The notes beneath the pieces were generated by a model. That model had not been told where the DNA came from, did no database searches, and saw only the letters and a program-made list of their open reading frames with translations. A program made the position numbers and the translations under genes. From Planctomycetaceae bacterium (lineage in GTDB: Bacteria > Planctomycetota > Planctomycetia > Planctomycetales > Planctomycetaceae), in NCBI GenBank assembly GCA_947479075.1, contig CANJZR010000001.1, positions 1-35,680 of the forward strand: a stretch of 35,680 bases of DNA, in the 5' to 3' direction. Every line of letters begins with the position of its first letter. Within the stretch, counting starts at the first letter, position 1. Below, one piece after another: positions 16,120 to 23,873 of the stretch.

Positions 16120-16623
16120 ATGCGTCACGTTCTCTCCGCGCTGGTCATGAACCGGCCCGGAGTTCTCGCTCACATTTCCGGCATGCTGGCCTCTCGCGAA
16201 TTCAATATCGAGAGTCTGTCTGTCGGTGCGACGGAAAATCCCGAGTTTTCGCGGATGACGTTTGTCGTGGCTGGGGACGCACGCGTCCTTGACCAGGTCC
16301 GCAAGCAGCTTGAGAAGATTGTCACCGTCGTCAAGGTGATCGACTACTCCAACCAGGAGTACGTCGAGCGAGACCTGATGCTGATCAAGGTCAGCACCGC
16401 AGGCGGAACGCGTTCGCAGGTCAAAGAACTGGTCGACATTTTCCGCGGCCGCATTGTTGGCGTGACCGCAGAGCATGTGATGATCGAAATCTCTGGAAAA
16501 GAACAGAAGATCGAATCGTTCATCGAAGCGGTGCGACCATTCGGAATTCTGGAGATGGTCCGGGCGGGGCGAATTGCTCTTCTCCGCGGCGAAGCAATTG
16601 TCAACGAACAAGCACCAGCCTAG
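16120..16623 (+). CDS. ilvN: Acetolactate synthase small (regulatory) subunit
   Basis: The 167-residue protein has the two-domain layout of IlvN/IlvH: an N-terminal ACT domain (about 2-75, beginning LSALVMNRPGVLAHISGML, with the typical FNIESLSVG) and a C-terminal domain (about 80-155, ending GILEMVRAGRIALLRG). It binds valine and controls the catalytic subunit IlvB, which makes acetolactate in valine, leucine and isoleucine synthesis. The start has CAGGAA seven bases upstream. Unusually, the catalytic subunit gene is not next to it. ilvC follows after 133 bp on the same strand. Confidence 0.95.
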   Translation: MRHVLSALVMNRPGVLAHISGMLASREFNIESLSVGATENPEFSRMTFVVAGDARVLDQVRKQLEKIVTVVKVIDYSNQEYVERDLMLIKVSTAGGTRSQVKELVDIFRGRIVGVTAEHVMIEISGKEQKIESFIEAVRPFGILEMVRAGRIALLRGEAIVNEQAPA

Positions 16624-16756
16624 TTGCCGGTGAATTGAGAGGCGGGGCCGGGATGCCCTGTGTGTGGCCTGCGGTTCGCCGGAGGCCGTGTTTGCGGCGG
16701 GTCGAGGGCTTGTCCCCGCCAGCAGTTCTGTTCAACTCTTTTGTGTGAAGTCAGCC

Positions 16757-17761
16757 ATGTCGATCAAGGTCTACTACGACGATGACGCCGATCTGTCCGT
16801 GCTCAAGGGCAAGACGATCGCCATTCTGGGATACGGCAGCCAGGGACACGCCCAGGCTCAGAACCTGCGTGACAGCGGCTGTACCGTCGTCATCGGCCAG
16901 CGTCCCGGCAGTGCCAACTACGAGTTGGCCGTAAAGCACGGATTCAAGCCAGTTTCCGTCGAAGAAGCCACCAAGCAGGCTGACCTGGTCAACATTCTGT
17001 TGCCCGACGAAGTCCAGGGCGACATCTATCGCACCTCGATTCAGCCGAATCTGAAGCCGGGCGCCCTGCTGATGTGTTCGCACGGCTTCAACATCCACTT
17101 CAATCAGGTCACCCCGCCACCGGGAGTCGACACCGCGCTGGTCGCCCCCAAGGGCCCCGGCCACCTCGTTCGTAGCGAGTACGTCAAGGGCGGCGGCGTC
17201 CCCAGCCTGATCGCCATGGGTCCCGGATCCTCGGAAAACAGCCGTAAGCTGGCTTTGGCCTATGCCAAGGGCATCGGCGGAACCCGCGGTGGTGTGATCG
17301 AAACCACCTTCGCCGAAGAGACCGAAACTGACCTGTTCGGTGAGCAGGTCGTGCTGTGCGGCGGCGTCAGCGCCCTCGTGAAGGCCGGTTTCGAGACCCT
17401 CGTCGAAGCTGGTTATCAGCCTGAAATGGCCTACTTCGAGTGTATGCACGAACTCAAGCTGATCGTCGACCTGTTCTACCAGGGCGGCCTCAACTACATG
17501 CGTTACAGTGTTTCAAACACAGCTGAGTACGGCGATTACACCCGTGGACCACGGATCGTGACCGCGGAAACAAAGCTCGAAATGAAGCGAATTCTCAAGG
17601 AAATCCAGAGCGGCCAGTTTGCCCGCGACTGGCTCCTCGAGAACAAGGCCAACCAGGCCAGCTTCAAGGCGATCCGCCGCAACGAGCGTGGGCATCTGAT
17701 CGAAACCGTCGGTCGCAAGCTCCGCAAGATGATGAAGTGGATTGACTCGAAGGAAATGTAA
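16757..17761 (+). CDS. ilvC: Ketol-acid reductoisomerase (class I)
   Basis: IlvC converts acetolactate or acetohydroxybutyrate to the dihydroxy acid using NADPH and magnesium. The 334-residue length is that of the short class I enzyme. The Rossmann motif GYGSQGHAQAQ lies at 26-36, the cofactor-specificity loop RPGSANYE at 49-56, catalytic H109 in CSHGFNIH, and the metal ligands D192 and E196 (TDLFGEQ) with E228 and E232 (FECMHE). The ATG at 16757 matches the normal N-terminus of the family; the frame stays open upstream to 16664, but that part is not family-like. It probably shares a transcript with ilvN. Confidence 0.96.
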   Translation: MSIKVYYDDDADLSVLKGKTIAILGYGSQGHAQAQNLRDSGCTVVIGQRPGSANYELAVKHGFKPVSVEEATKQADLVNILLPDEVQGDIYRTSIQPNLKPGALLMCSHGFNIHFNQVTPPPGVDTALVAPKGPGHLVRSEYVKGGGVPSLIAMGPGSSENSRKLALAYAKGIGGTRGGVIETTFAEETETDLFGEQVVLCGGVSALVKAGFETLVEAGYQPEMAYFECMHELKLIVDLFYQGGLNYMRYSVSNTAEYGDYTRGPRIVTAETKLEMKRILKEIQSGQFARDWLLENKANQASFKAIRRNERGHLIETVGRKLRKMMKWIDSKEM

Positions 17762-17773
17762 GAGAAGTTTTCA

Positions 17774-17880
17774 GTCGTCAGTTTTCAGTGGTCAGTCAGA
17801 GGCTGTGTTCGGTAGGGGGTCAACGGACACCTGATCCAGCAGCTTTAGGGACTGACTGCTGATGACTGAGAACTGATCAC
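17774..17880. repeat. Imperfect inverted repeat (22-nt arms) between ilvC and rpsF
   Basis: 17774-17795 and 17859-17880 are reverse complements at about 18 of 22 positions, with a consensus like TCAGTTYTCAGT. The arms are themselves built from repeated TCAG units, and a 63-nt core lies between them. A related element built on TCAGCTGTCAG lies between atpG and atpD. It could act as a transcript-end structure for ilvC or be a mobile palindromic repeat. Confidence 0.65.
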
Positions 17881-17958
17881 TCTCCAGCGTTGAAAAACGA
17901 ACGACGGCTGATACACTGCTTCGTTCGCGATTGTGCAGAACCGATTTGGAGATTGGCC

Positions 17959-18348
17959 TTGGCCCAGCATTTTTACGAGTGCATGTTTCTTCTGGATAGC
18001 GGTCGTTACGCGGTGAATTCCCGCGCGACGGAGGACGCTCTTCTGGAGATTTTGAACCGCTGTAATGCGGAAGTTGTGGCTCGCGCCCCGTGGCAAGATG
18101 GCAAGCTGGCTTACCAGATTGGCAACCACAAGAAGGGACTGCACTATCTGATTTACTTCAAGATGGACAGTGCCCAGGTCGACGAGTTCGGCCGGCTGTG
18201 CAAGCTGAGCGACGTGGTCGTGCGTCAAATGCTGCTCAATCACCCTGAGAAGCTCTTTACGCCCATGGCGGAAGCTCTGTCTCAGCACGTGACGGGCCAG
18301 GCTGACACCACCCCGATGGGTGTCACGCCCGACAAGATGTCCTACTAA
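17959..18348 (+). CDS. rpsF: 30S ribosomal protein S6
   Basis: The 129-residue product is ribosomal protein S6 of the small subunit, which sits on the platform with S18. The recognisable core runs from YECMFLLDSGRYA near the N-terminus through APWQDGKLAYQIGNHKKGLHYLIYFKMD to the C-terminal RQMLLNHPEKL. A TTG start at 17959 is chosen because GGAG lies about eight bases upstream and it gives the usual S6 N-terminus; the frame is open back to 17890, but that part is unlike S6. ssb follows after 77 bp, a linkage known from many bacteria, but rpsR and rplI are absent here. Confidence 0.93.
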   Translation: MAQHFYECMFLLDSGRYAVNSRATEDALLEILNRCNAEVVARAPWQDGKLAYQIGNHKKGLHYLIYFKMDSAQVDEFGRLCKLSDVVVRQMLLNHPEKLFTPMAEALSQHVTGQADTTPMGVTPDKMSY

Positions 18349-18425
18349 AGAACCGCATGCGTGGCAGCTTTGGCATCGTTGCCTGAGCTGCACACATCGG
18401 ACTCTTCGCATCTCAGGAACACGAC

Positions 18426-18929
18426 ATGGCCAGTTTCAATCGTGTGATTCTGATCGGTAATCTCACGCGCGACCCGGAAGTGAAATACATTCCGAGTGGT
18501 ATGGCTGTCGCTGAGATTGGCTTAGCGGTCAATCGCTACTTCAACGACAAGTCGACCAACGAGCGCAAGGAAGAAACCACGTTCGTCGACGTGACCCTCT
18601 GGGGACGTCAGGCAGAACTCGCTGGCGAATACCTTGCCAAGGGTCGCCCGGTGATGATCGAAGGCCGCCTGCAGCTCGATACCTGGGAAGACAAGCAGTC
18701 GGGTCAGAAACGGTCCAAGCTGCGGGTTGTCGGCGAAACCATGCAGTTCCTCGGTTCCGGCCCCGGAGAAGGCGGCGGGGGCGGAGGTGGTGGCGGCTCA
18801 CGCGGCGGTTCCGCTCGTGGCGGTCGTGGTCAGGCCCCAGCCTCTGGCGGGAACAGTGGTGGCGACGAGTTCTACTCGGGTTCATCGTTCTCCGGTGGTG
18901 GAGCTCCCGATGATGATGTGCCGTTCTAA
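18426..18929 (+). CDS. ssb: Single-stranded DNA-binding protein
   Basis: The 167-residue protein has an N-terminal OB fold (about 3-108, beginning NRVILIGNLTRDPEVKYI), a glycine-rich flexible linker (about 115-155) and the acidic tip DDDVPF at the C-terminus that docks partner proteins of replication and repair. The layout and length are those of typical bacterial SSB. The start has AGGA about eight bases upstream. It closes the rpsF-ssb unit and is followed by a strong terminator. Confidence 0.97.
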   Translation: MASFNRVILIGNLTRDPEVKYIPSGMAVAEIGLAVNRYFNDKSTNERKEETTFVDVTLWGRQAELAGEYLAKGRPVMIEGRLQLDTWEDKQSGQKRSKLRVVGETMQFLGSGPGEGGGGGGGGGSRGGSARGGRGQAPASGGNSGGDEFYSGSSFSGGGAPDDDVPF

Positions 18930-18955
18930 GTAACGGTTCGATCCGCGTACAAACG

Positions 18956-18987
18956 AAAAGACAGGCTGTGCAGCCTGTCTTTTTTTG
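18956..18987. terminator. Bidirectional intrinsic terminator after ssb
   Basis: GACAGGCTG and CAGCCTGTC form a GC-rich stem with a minimal loop, flanked by an A-run on the left and seven T residues on the right. It serves ssb on the plus strand and, in the opposite sense, the sugar transferase gene that ends at 19030. Confidence 0.88.
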
Positions 18988-19029
18988 TTGGTAGTGGGTG
19001 GGGTAAACTGACAGCTCGCTGCAACTCAA

Positions 19030-19899
19030 TCAGAGTGCCCCACTGCCCGACAGCACCACGCGAATGGTGCGAAACAGGATCTTCATGTCATTCCACAGGC
19101 AGCAGTTCCTGAGATACATCAGGTCGAATGCCACCTTGCGGCGGAAGCTTTCGAGGTTGTTGTCATATCCGTTGACGATTTGAGCGACTCCGGTCAGCCC
19201 GGGCTTCAGACCCAGGCGATCCAGATAGCCGGGGATCTCGTCAGAGAGGTTCTTGATGAACTCGGGACGCTCCGGACGCGGACCGACCAGAGACATGTCC
19301 CCACAGATCACATTCCACAGCTGGGGCAGCTCGTCCAGCCGGGTCTTTCGCATGAATCGCCCCAGTGGCGTTACCCGGGCATCTCCCTTAACGGCGAACT
19401 GGGCCCCGTTCTTTTCGGCGTCGTTCCGCATGCTGCGAAACTTGTAGAGAGTAAAGAGCCGCCCGTAAGTGAATTCCTTACGTCGATCGCTGTCGGGGAC
19501 GCGACGTTCCTCACCATCTGGTGGCGGCAAGACCTCGACTCGTCGTTCAGCTCCGGGGCGGCGCAGATTCAATCCGACACGAGTCTGGTGAAAAATGACC
19601 GGTCCTGGTGAGGTCAGTTTCACGAGGATCGCTGTGAGCAGCATAACGGGTGAAAGCAGTAGCAGCATGGTCGTCGCAATTACGACATCAGCCGCACGCT
19701 TCATCACACGCGTTACGGGCTCCAGGGAATGCAGGTTAATGCGTGATTCCTGGTCACCTAGTTGTGTCAACCACGGCACAGGAACCAGATGTTCTTCGAC
19801 CGCGTAGTCGTACACATCTCCGAGATTCCGAGAGCGAACAGCCTCGGTCGCTGTCGAGGCTTGAGGAATCGGAGGTGGAGGAAGGAATTCCGTGCTCAT
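19030..19899 (-). CDS. Sugar-phosphate transferase for polysaccharide synthesis (WcaJ/PglC-type)
   Basis: The 289-residue protein belongs to the bacterial sugar transferase family, which moves a sugar phosphate from a nucleotide sugar to undecaprenyl phosphate at the membrane to start polysaccharide or glycan synthesis. A single membrane segment at about 70-97 (ending LTSPGPVIF) precedes the catalytic domain: YKFRSMRNDAE at 152-162, TRLDELPQLWN at 186-196 with the catalytic D189/E190 pair, and GPRPERPEF at 206-214. It lacks the four-helix N-terminal region of WcaJ, so it is of the small PglC/monotopic type. An Arg-rich charged insert lies at about 112-145. The ATG at 19899 has no strong Shine-Dalgarno. 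The frame is open upstream to 20142 but not family-like. No other glycan genes are nearby. Confidence 0.9.
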   Translation of the reverse strand: MSTEFLPPPPIPQASTATEAVRSRNLGDVYDYAVEEHLVPVPWLTQLGDQESRINLHSLEPVTRVMKRAADVVIATTMLLLLSPVMLLTAILVKLTSPGPVIFHQTRVGLNLRRPGAERRVEVLPPPDGEERRVPDSDRRKEFTYGRLFTLYKFRSMRNDAEKNGAQFAVKGDARVTPLGRFMRKTRLDELPQLWNVICGDMSLVGPRPERPEFIKNLSDEIPGYLDRLGLKPGLTGVAQIVNGYDNNLESFRRKVAFDLMYLRNCCLWNDMKILFRTIRVVLSGSGAL

Positions 19900-20214
19900 G
19901 ACTCGGTGGGGGTTGCGAGTGCGGGGGCTGTTTCCAGCAGGACAACTGATGAGAACATCAGCTATCGCTAGGGTAAGCCCACGCGTTCGCTCGATAAGGA
20001 ACAATCGCCACACCTCCCCACGCTTTTGGGGGGAATTGGCAGGCAATTCAGAAAAACCCGGTCGTAACGGCCATGCGAGTTCGCCTGTGGAATTGCATGA
20101 GGGTGAATGCCACAACTGGTTGCGAAAACGCCACACGCTCACGATTCATGAGGGGGGCTTTAGACAGCAGGTGACTCGACTGCTCTGCCACGCGTCGGGG
20201 AGTTCCCTTGCGAT
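19900..20214. other. 315-bp intergenic region upstream of the sugar transferase gene
   Basis: This gap between two minus-strand genes should hold the sugar transferase promoter. I found no convincing -35/-10 pair. A weak CCCC/GGGG stem lies near 20017-20031. The frames crossing it continue the downstream gene or are noise. Confidence 0.5.
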
Positions 20215-21405
20215 TCAGATCCGGATAAAGATTCGCCGGCGGTACATCCAGAATAAAATCAGCCAGACGATCGCCAGCACTGCAATTCCGTGCAGCAGGG
20301 GCTCGTAGGCGGGGCCCGCCAACTCGAACGGTTTCTGTCCAATATGCCGATCCAGAGCAGCGCGGATCGGGCCGTACAGCACCCACTCTGAGCAGTAGGC
20401 CACGATGGAATTGCTGCCGATGACAATCACTGGAAAGGCCCATTTCTGGAATCCCAGGACATCCACGATGACATAGTAGCTGGCCAGAATCGCCAGCCCC
20501 CAACCTCCGGCAAAGAACACCCAGGCTGGCGTCCAGATCCGCTTGACGATCGGGCAGATGTCGAAATGTGCAGCTGCTAAAGCAATCCCGAAGCAGGCTG
20601 CACTCGCGAACACGAGGCCAGCCGCCTTGCGCCATGGGGCGCGATCGGACATCAGCCACTGTCCCGTCAGCAGGCCGAGCAGCATGGTTCCCAGTGTGGG
20701 GATGAAGCTCAGGGTGCAGTAGCCACCACCGCTATGGGTGAACGGGTTCGCGCGGGGGAACAGGTTCATCCACCACACGTCAAAGGCCCAGGCGGGGTTC
20801 GTGTTCTTGTTCCAGTGAGCGGAGAATCCCTTCAGGTGGTGCTCCCAATCCACTGGCACCCCGGCCTTGGCCCAGTCAAAGTCCGATCCGGGGAGCGGAT
20901 AGGCAGCGAAAAAGCCCCAATACCCGATCAGGATCCCCAGAAACGCCAGCAGCTGGACGATCCAGTTGGTTCGCCCCAGGAGGTACAGGAAGAAGTACCC
21001 CATCCCGATCTGGGTTAACGTGTCATCGAAGGTGAAGTTCGTCTGCTCTCGTCCCAGTGAACGCAGGAAAATCCCCAGGAAAATCAGCAGGAACGACCTG
21101 AGCAGGGCATGCAGGGTCATCGACAGATTGGACTCGCCCCGCTGCCGTCGATTTTCCAGAGAGAATGGCAGCACCACGCCCACCAGCATCGAGAACGAAG
21201 GCTGGATCAGGTCGTGCAGGGTGCAGCCGATCCACTCAATGTGCGACTGGTGGAAGGCCAGGAACTTCCAGGACGTGCTGTCCGGGAGGGCCTTGGCCAC
21301 CGCCCCCAGCCGCAGCACCTCGGCGAGCATGAGGAACATCACTGTTCCCCGGTACGCATCAACCGAAATGAGTCGGTTCGATGGCATTTCGGTTGTCGTC
21401 GACAT
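20215..21405 (-). CDS. Membrane protein of the DUF5009/NagX/HGSNAT-like acyltransferase group
   Basis: The 396-residue protein has about ten hydrophobic segments and starts with RLISVDAYRGTVMFLM, the N-terminal signature of proteins related to human heparan-alpha-glucosaminide N-acetyltransferase and bacterial NagX (COG4299/DUF5009). The conserved-type histidine lies in the first loop (FHQSHIEW). Family members are thought to transfer acetyl groups to amino sugars across the membrane; substrate here is unknown. The ATG at 21405 is fixed by AGAGGAG five bases upstream, which rules out the 12-codon longer frame. It is divergent from the ATP synthase operon. Confidence 0.85.
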   Translation of the reverse strand: MSTTTEMPSNRLISVDAYRGTVMFLMLAEVLRLGAVAKALPDSTSWKFLAFHQSHIEWIGCTLHDLIQPSFSMLVGVVLPFSLENRRQRGESNLSMTLHALLRSFLLIFLGIFLRSLGREQTNFTFDDTLTQIGMGYFFLYLLGRTNWIVQLLAFLGILIGYWGFFAAYPLPGSDFDWAKAGVPVDWEHHLKGFSAHWNKNTNPAWAFDVWWMNLFPRANPFTHSGGGYCTLSFIPTLGTMLLGLLTGQWLMSDRAPWRKAAGLVFASAACFGIALAAAHFDICPIVKRIWTPAWVFFAGGWGLAILASYYVIVDVLGFQKWAFPVIVIGSNSIVAYCSEWVLYGPIRAALDRHIGQKPFELAGPAYEPLLHGIAVLAIVWLILFWMYRRRIFIRI

Positions 21406-21578
21406 TTCGGCTCCTCTGCAACGCAGATCGGGGGAATGCATAAAGCCATACGCATGCCACCGATTTGACGCGGTTGGGCAACGGGACTTTAGGGAGAACG
21501 CATAGTGTGTAGTTTCGTCCCACTCTTGGGAAGTGGCCGCCCATCGCTGGGAAACCGTGCAGAAGTCAGCGCTCTCTT

Positions 21579-21608
21579 TTGACGAGACTTATCTTTTCTC
21601 GATAGCTT
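21579..21608 (+). promoter_or_regulatory. Candidate promoter of the ATP synthase operon
   Basis: TTGACG (five of six -35 bases) is followed after 18 bp by TAGCTT (three of six -10 bases), 87 bp before the atpZ start. The rest of the 289-bp divergent gap shows no better candidate on the plus strand. Confidence 0.35.
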
Positions 21609-21694
21609 GCAGTTTCGCCGCAACACAGTTTGAATGAGCGCACTTGGTTCACCTGCTGACCCGAGAGCGAATTCCAGCAAACGTGGGGCGGTGA

Positions 21695-21943
21695 ATGAAC
21701 CTCGATACCGACCAGCGTGATCAGCATCGCCAGCAGTCTGTGGCGGTCGATTGGGTGTCTCGAGTCCTTGCGGTCTGTGTGGTCATGGTCTTGCCGGGAC
21801 TCGGCGGACAGTGGCTCGATCAAAAGCTCGGGACGGGTTATTGGACGGTTTTAGGGTTTGTGTTCGGATTCGTTTCGGGATTTACAGCTCTCATTCTGCT
21901 GGTGAAGCGTAATGATGGCGGGCCCAAACACTCCGGACGCTGA
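21695..21943 (+). CDS. atpZ: AtpZ-like small membrane protein of the ATP synthase operon
   Basis: The 82-residue product has two hydrophobic segments (about 22-38 and 49-70) joined by GLGGQWLDQKLGTGYW, the hallmark of the AtpZ/AtpI-type F0F1 accessory proteins. AtpZ in other bacteria lies first in the atp operon and has been proposed to help assembly or Mg2+/Ca2+ transport. The start follows GGGGCGGTGA. The 3' end overlaps the next gene by 32 bases, which points to translational coupling. Confidence 0.8.
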   Translation: MNLDTDQRDQHRQQSVAVDWVSRVLAVCVVMVLPGLGGQWLDQKLGTGYWTVLGFVFGFVSGFTALILLVKRNDGGPKHSGR

Positions 21944-22445
21944 GGAACGTGGCGGAACAGATCCGAACGCAGCCTCAGTGGCGAAGACTTCACAGAATCA
22001 AATAGCCAGGTTGCCGTTCCTCCTGGCTCGACTGTTACTGCTGGCGGGAATTGTAGGGCTGGCCGGACTGGTTGCGTGGAACTGGAACGGGAAGAAGTAC
22101 GGGGCGGTGGGAGCCGAACTGGCGATCTTCTCGATGGTGGGTTGCGGGTGTTCGGCAGCGTTGGCCCTCTTGACGGTTGGGCTGACAGCCGGTGGGAAGC
22201 GGGCCTTTGCCGGTCTGCTGGTCTCTATCCTGTTTCGGACGCTGGGGCCTCTGGCCCTGGGAGTCGTCTGGCGGCTGATGCACCCGGAATGGTCGATCAG
22301 GAACCTCACCGAGGTTCATGTCTCTCTGTTTTTAGTGTCTCTCACGGTTGAAACCATTCTGGTGGTCGATATCGTGAGCAACTTCTCAACGTCCTCTGCA
22401 ATCTCCTCGGGGAAGGACCGCATTACGCGGAAACCGCATGGCTGA
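21912..22445 (+). CDS. AtpI-like membrane protein of the ATP synthase operon
   Basis: The 177-residue protein has four hydrophobic segments (about 33-58, 66-90, 97-120 and 136-157). Its position between atpZ and atpB and its four-helix topology suit AtpI, an assembly factor for the c-ring; sequence similarity to classical AtpI is weak, so this rests mainly on context. The start is a tandem ATGATG inside the end of atpZ. The stop codon overlaps the atpB start within the 8 bases ATGGCTGA. Confidence 0.72.
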   Translation: MMAGPNTPDAEERGGTDPNAASVAKTSQNQIARLPFLLARLLLLAGIVGLAGLVAWNWNGKKYGAVGAELAIFSMVGCGCSAALALLTVGLTAGGKRAFAGLLVSILFRTLGPLALGVVWRLMHPEWSIRNLTEVHVSLFLVSLTVETILVVDIVSNFSTSSAISSGKDRITRKPHG

Positions 22446-23430
22446 CCCGATTCTGCACATTAAAGATGCGTACTTCTTCGAAGTACCGAAATTCCTGTGG
22501 CGTCCCCATTACCGGTCGCTGCAGGATGTGCCGCAGTTTTTGGCGGACGCACACCCCGAGGCTGGCCTCGATGACTTCAATCACGATCTGGCCGGGAAGA
22601 TCATTATTCCCCAGCCGTTCGGCACATTGAAGAATCTGTACGAGGCTCAAAGCGGCTTCTGCATTTCCAAAGTCATGATCATTGAGGTCGTGGCTGCAAT
22701 CTTCATCTTCTGGGCTTTCAAGAAGTTCGCCGGCCTCATTCGGTCTGACAAGGCTCCGGAAGGCAAGGGGTGGAACGCCCTCGAAGGTCTGGTCCTGTTC
22801 GTTCGTGATGGAATTGCCCGCACAGCGATTGGCCCCGATGGTGACAAGTATGTTCCGCTGCTCGGAACGGTCTTCTTCTTCGTGCTCACCCTGAACCTCA
22901 TCGGCATGTTGCCATGGGTGGGTGCTGCGACCGCAGCGTTCTCCCTGACACTGACTCTCGCGACGTTCATGCTGATCCATGCGATTTACGCAGGATCGAA
23001 GAATCTCGGCGTGATCGGTTTCTGGACGAACATGATCCCGAAGCTCGATCTGCCGCTGTGGATGCTCCCGCTGAAGATCGTCATCTGTGGCATCATCTTC
23101 TTCGTCGAAGTGATTGGTCTGTTCATTAAGCACGGCGTGCTTGGCGTTCGTCTTCTGGCGAACATTGTGGCCGGTCACCTCGTGCTCACCGCTGTGATCG
23201 GCATGATCGCAAGTGCCGCAGCTCTGTCCCTGAAGCTTTGGGGAACTGTTGCTGTGATTGCCTCGCTGGCTGCAGCGGCGATGAGTGTTCTGGAACTGGC
23301 GGTCTGCTTCCTGCAGGCCTATGTGTTCACGTTTCTCTCTGCGGTGTGGCTTGCGTCTGTGATTCATTCACACGGCGATCATGGGCATGATGATCATGAC
23401 CATGGTCACGAAGCAGGACACGCTCACTAA
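22438..23430 (+). CDS. atpB: ATP synthase F0 subunit a, with histidine-rich C-terminal tail
   Basis: The 330-residue subunit a forms the two ion half-channels next to the c-ring. R238 in GVRLLANIVAGH is the essential arginine. Hydrophobic segments lie at about 78-100, 138-160, 165-185, 205-230, 245-268 and 270-305. The N-terminal ~75 residues are a long soluble or extracytoplasmic region, longer than in E. coli. The last 21 residues (310-330) contain nine histidines with interleaved Asp, Gly and Glu, a metal-binding-like tail not needed in standard subunit a. Translation is probably coupled to the preceding gene by an 8-base overlap. Confidence 0.94.
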   Translation: MADPILHIKDAYFFEVPKFLWRPHYRSLQDVPQFLADAHPEAGLDDFNHDLAGKIIIPQPFGTLKNLYEAQSGFCISKVMIIEVVAAIFIFWAFKKFAGLIRSDKAPEGKGWNALEGLVLFVRDGIARTAIGPDGDKYVPLLGTVFFFVLTLNLIGMLPWVGAATAAFSLTLTLATFMLIHAIYAGSKNLGVIGFWTNMIPKLDLPLWMLPLKIVICGIIFFVEVIGLFIKHGVLGVRLLANIVAGHLVLTAVIGMIASAAALSLKLWGTVAVIASLAAAAMSVLELAVCFLQAYVFTFLSAVWLASVIHSHGDHGHDDHDHGHEAGHAH

Positions 23431-23523
23431 CTGATTGCCTGACCCGGTCTGTGGCCTGCCTCATCGAAGTCGAGTGGCAGCTCCGGTCCAAGAACCACTG
23501 TTTCCGTACTGGGAGAGTTTGAA

Positions 23524-23811
23524 GTGAAGAACTGGATCCGTTTTGTTGTGACTCTGATTGCCGTCACCCTGGTCTGCTCGGCTCCTGCCATGGCAGCTGA
23601 CGCTCTGATCTCGTTCAGCGGCGCATTCGGTGCTGGCCTCGTCGTCGTTGGCGCTGCCCTCGGCATCGGCAAGATCGGTGCAGCTGCTGTGGAGAGCATG
23701 GCTCGTCAGCCAGAAGTGGCTCCGACGATTCAGCTGTCGCTGATCATCGCCGCCGCTCTGATCGAAGGCTTCACGCTGTTCGCCGTGTTCGTCTGTATGC
23801 AGGCCAAGTAG
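23524..23811 (+). CDS. atpE: ATP synthase F0 subunit c, with N-terminal signal-like leader
   Basis: The 95-residue product is longer than a standard c subunit (about 70-85). Residues 1-24 look like a cleavable signal peptide ending PAMA-A. The mature hairpin follows: helix 1 with Gly-rich GAGLVVVGAALGIGKIG (36-52), the polar loop ARQPE (60-64), and helix 2 with the ion-binding carboxylate E81 (ALIEGF). The residues around E81 and the equivalent of the Na+-ligand Gln (here I48) do not match the sodium-type signature, so proton coupling is inferred. The GTG start at 23524 follows GGGAG about nine bases upstream. A 93-bp gap separates it from atpB. Confidence 0.94.
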   Translation: MKNWIRFVVTLIAVTLVCSAPAMAADALISFSGAFGAGLVVVGAALGIGKIGAAAVESMARQPEVAPTIQLSLIIAAALIEGFTLFAVFVCMQAK

Positions 23812-23873
23812 TTTTCGACGACCTGTTGCGACACAGTCGCTTCGTCTCTGTCGACCTCGTGAAGGGTGAACCC

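Noticed and set aside
15692..16150. 152-codon plus-strand frame upstream of ilvN
   Set aside because: It overlaps the ends of two real genes, lacks a ribosome-binding site and has a random-looking product.
22423..23367. 314-codon minus-strand frame across atpB
   Set aside because: Shadow; the product is rich in His, Glu, Gln and Arg, as expected from antisense of a membrane protein gene.
23524..23811. Sodium-type subunit c
   Set aside because: The ligand pattern of Na+ c-rings (Gln in helix 1, Glu-Ser/Thr in helix 2) is not present; here I48 and E81-G82 are found.
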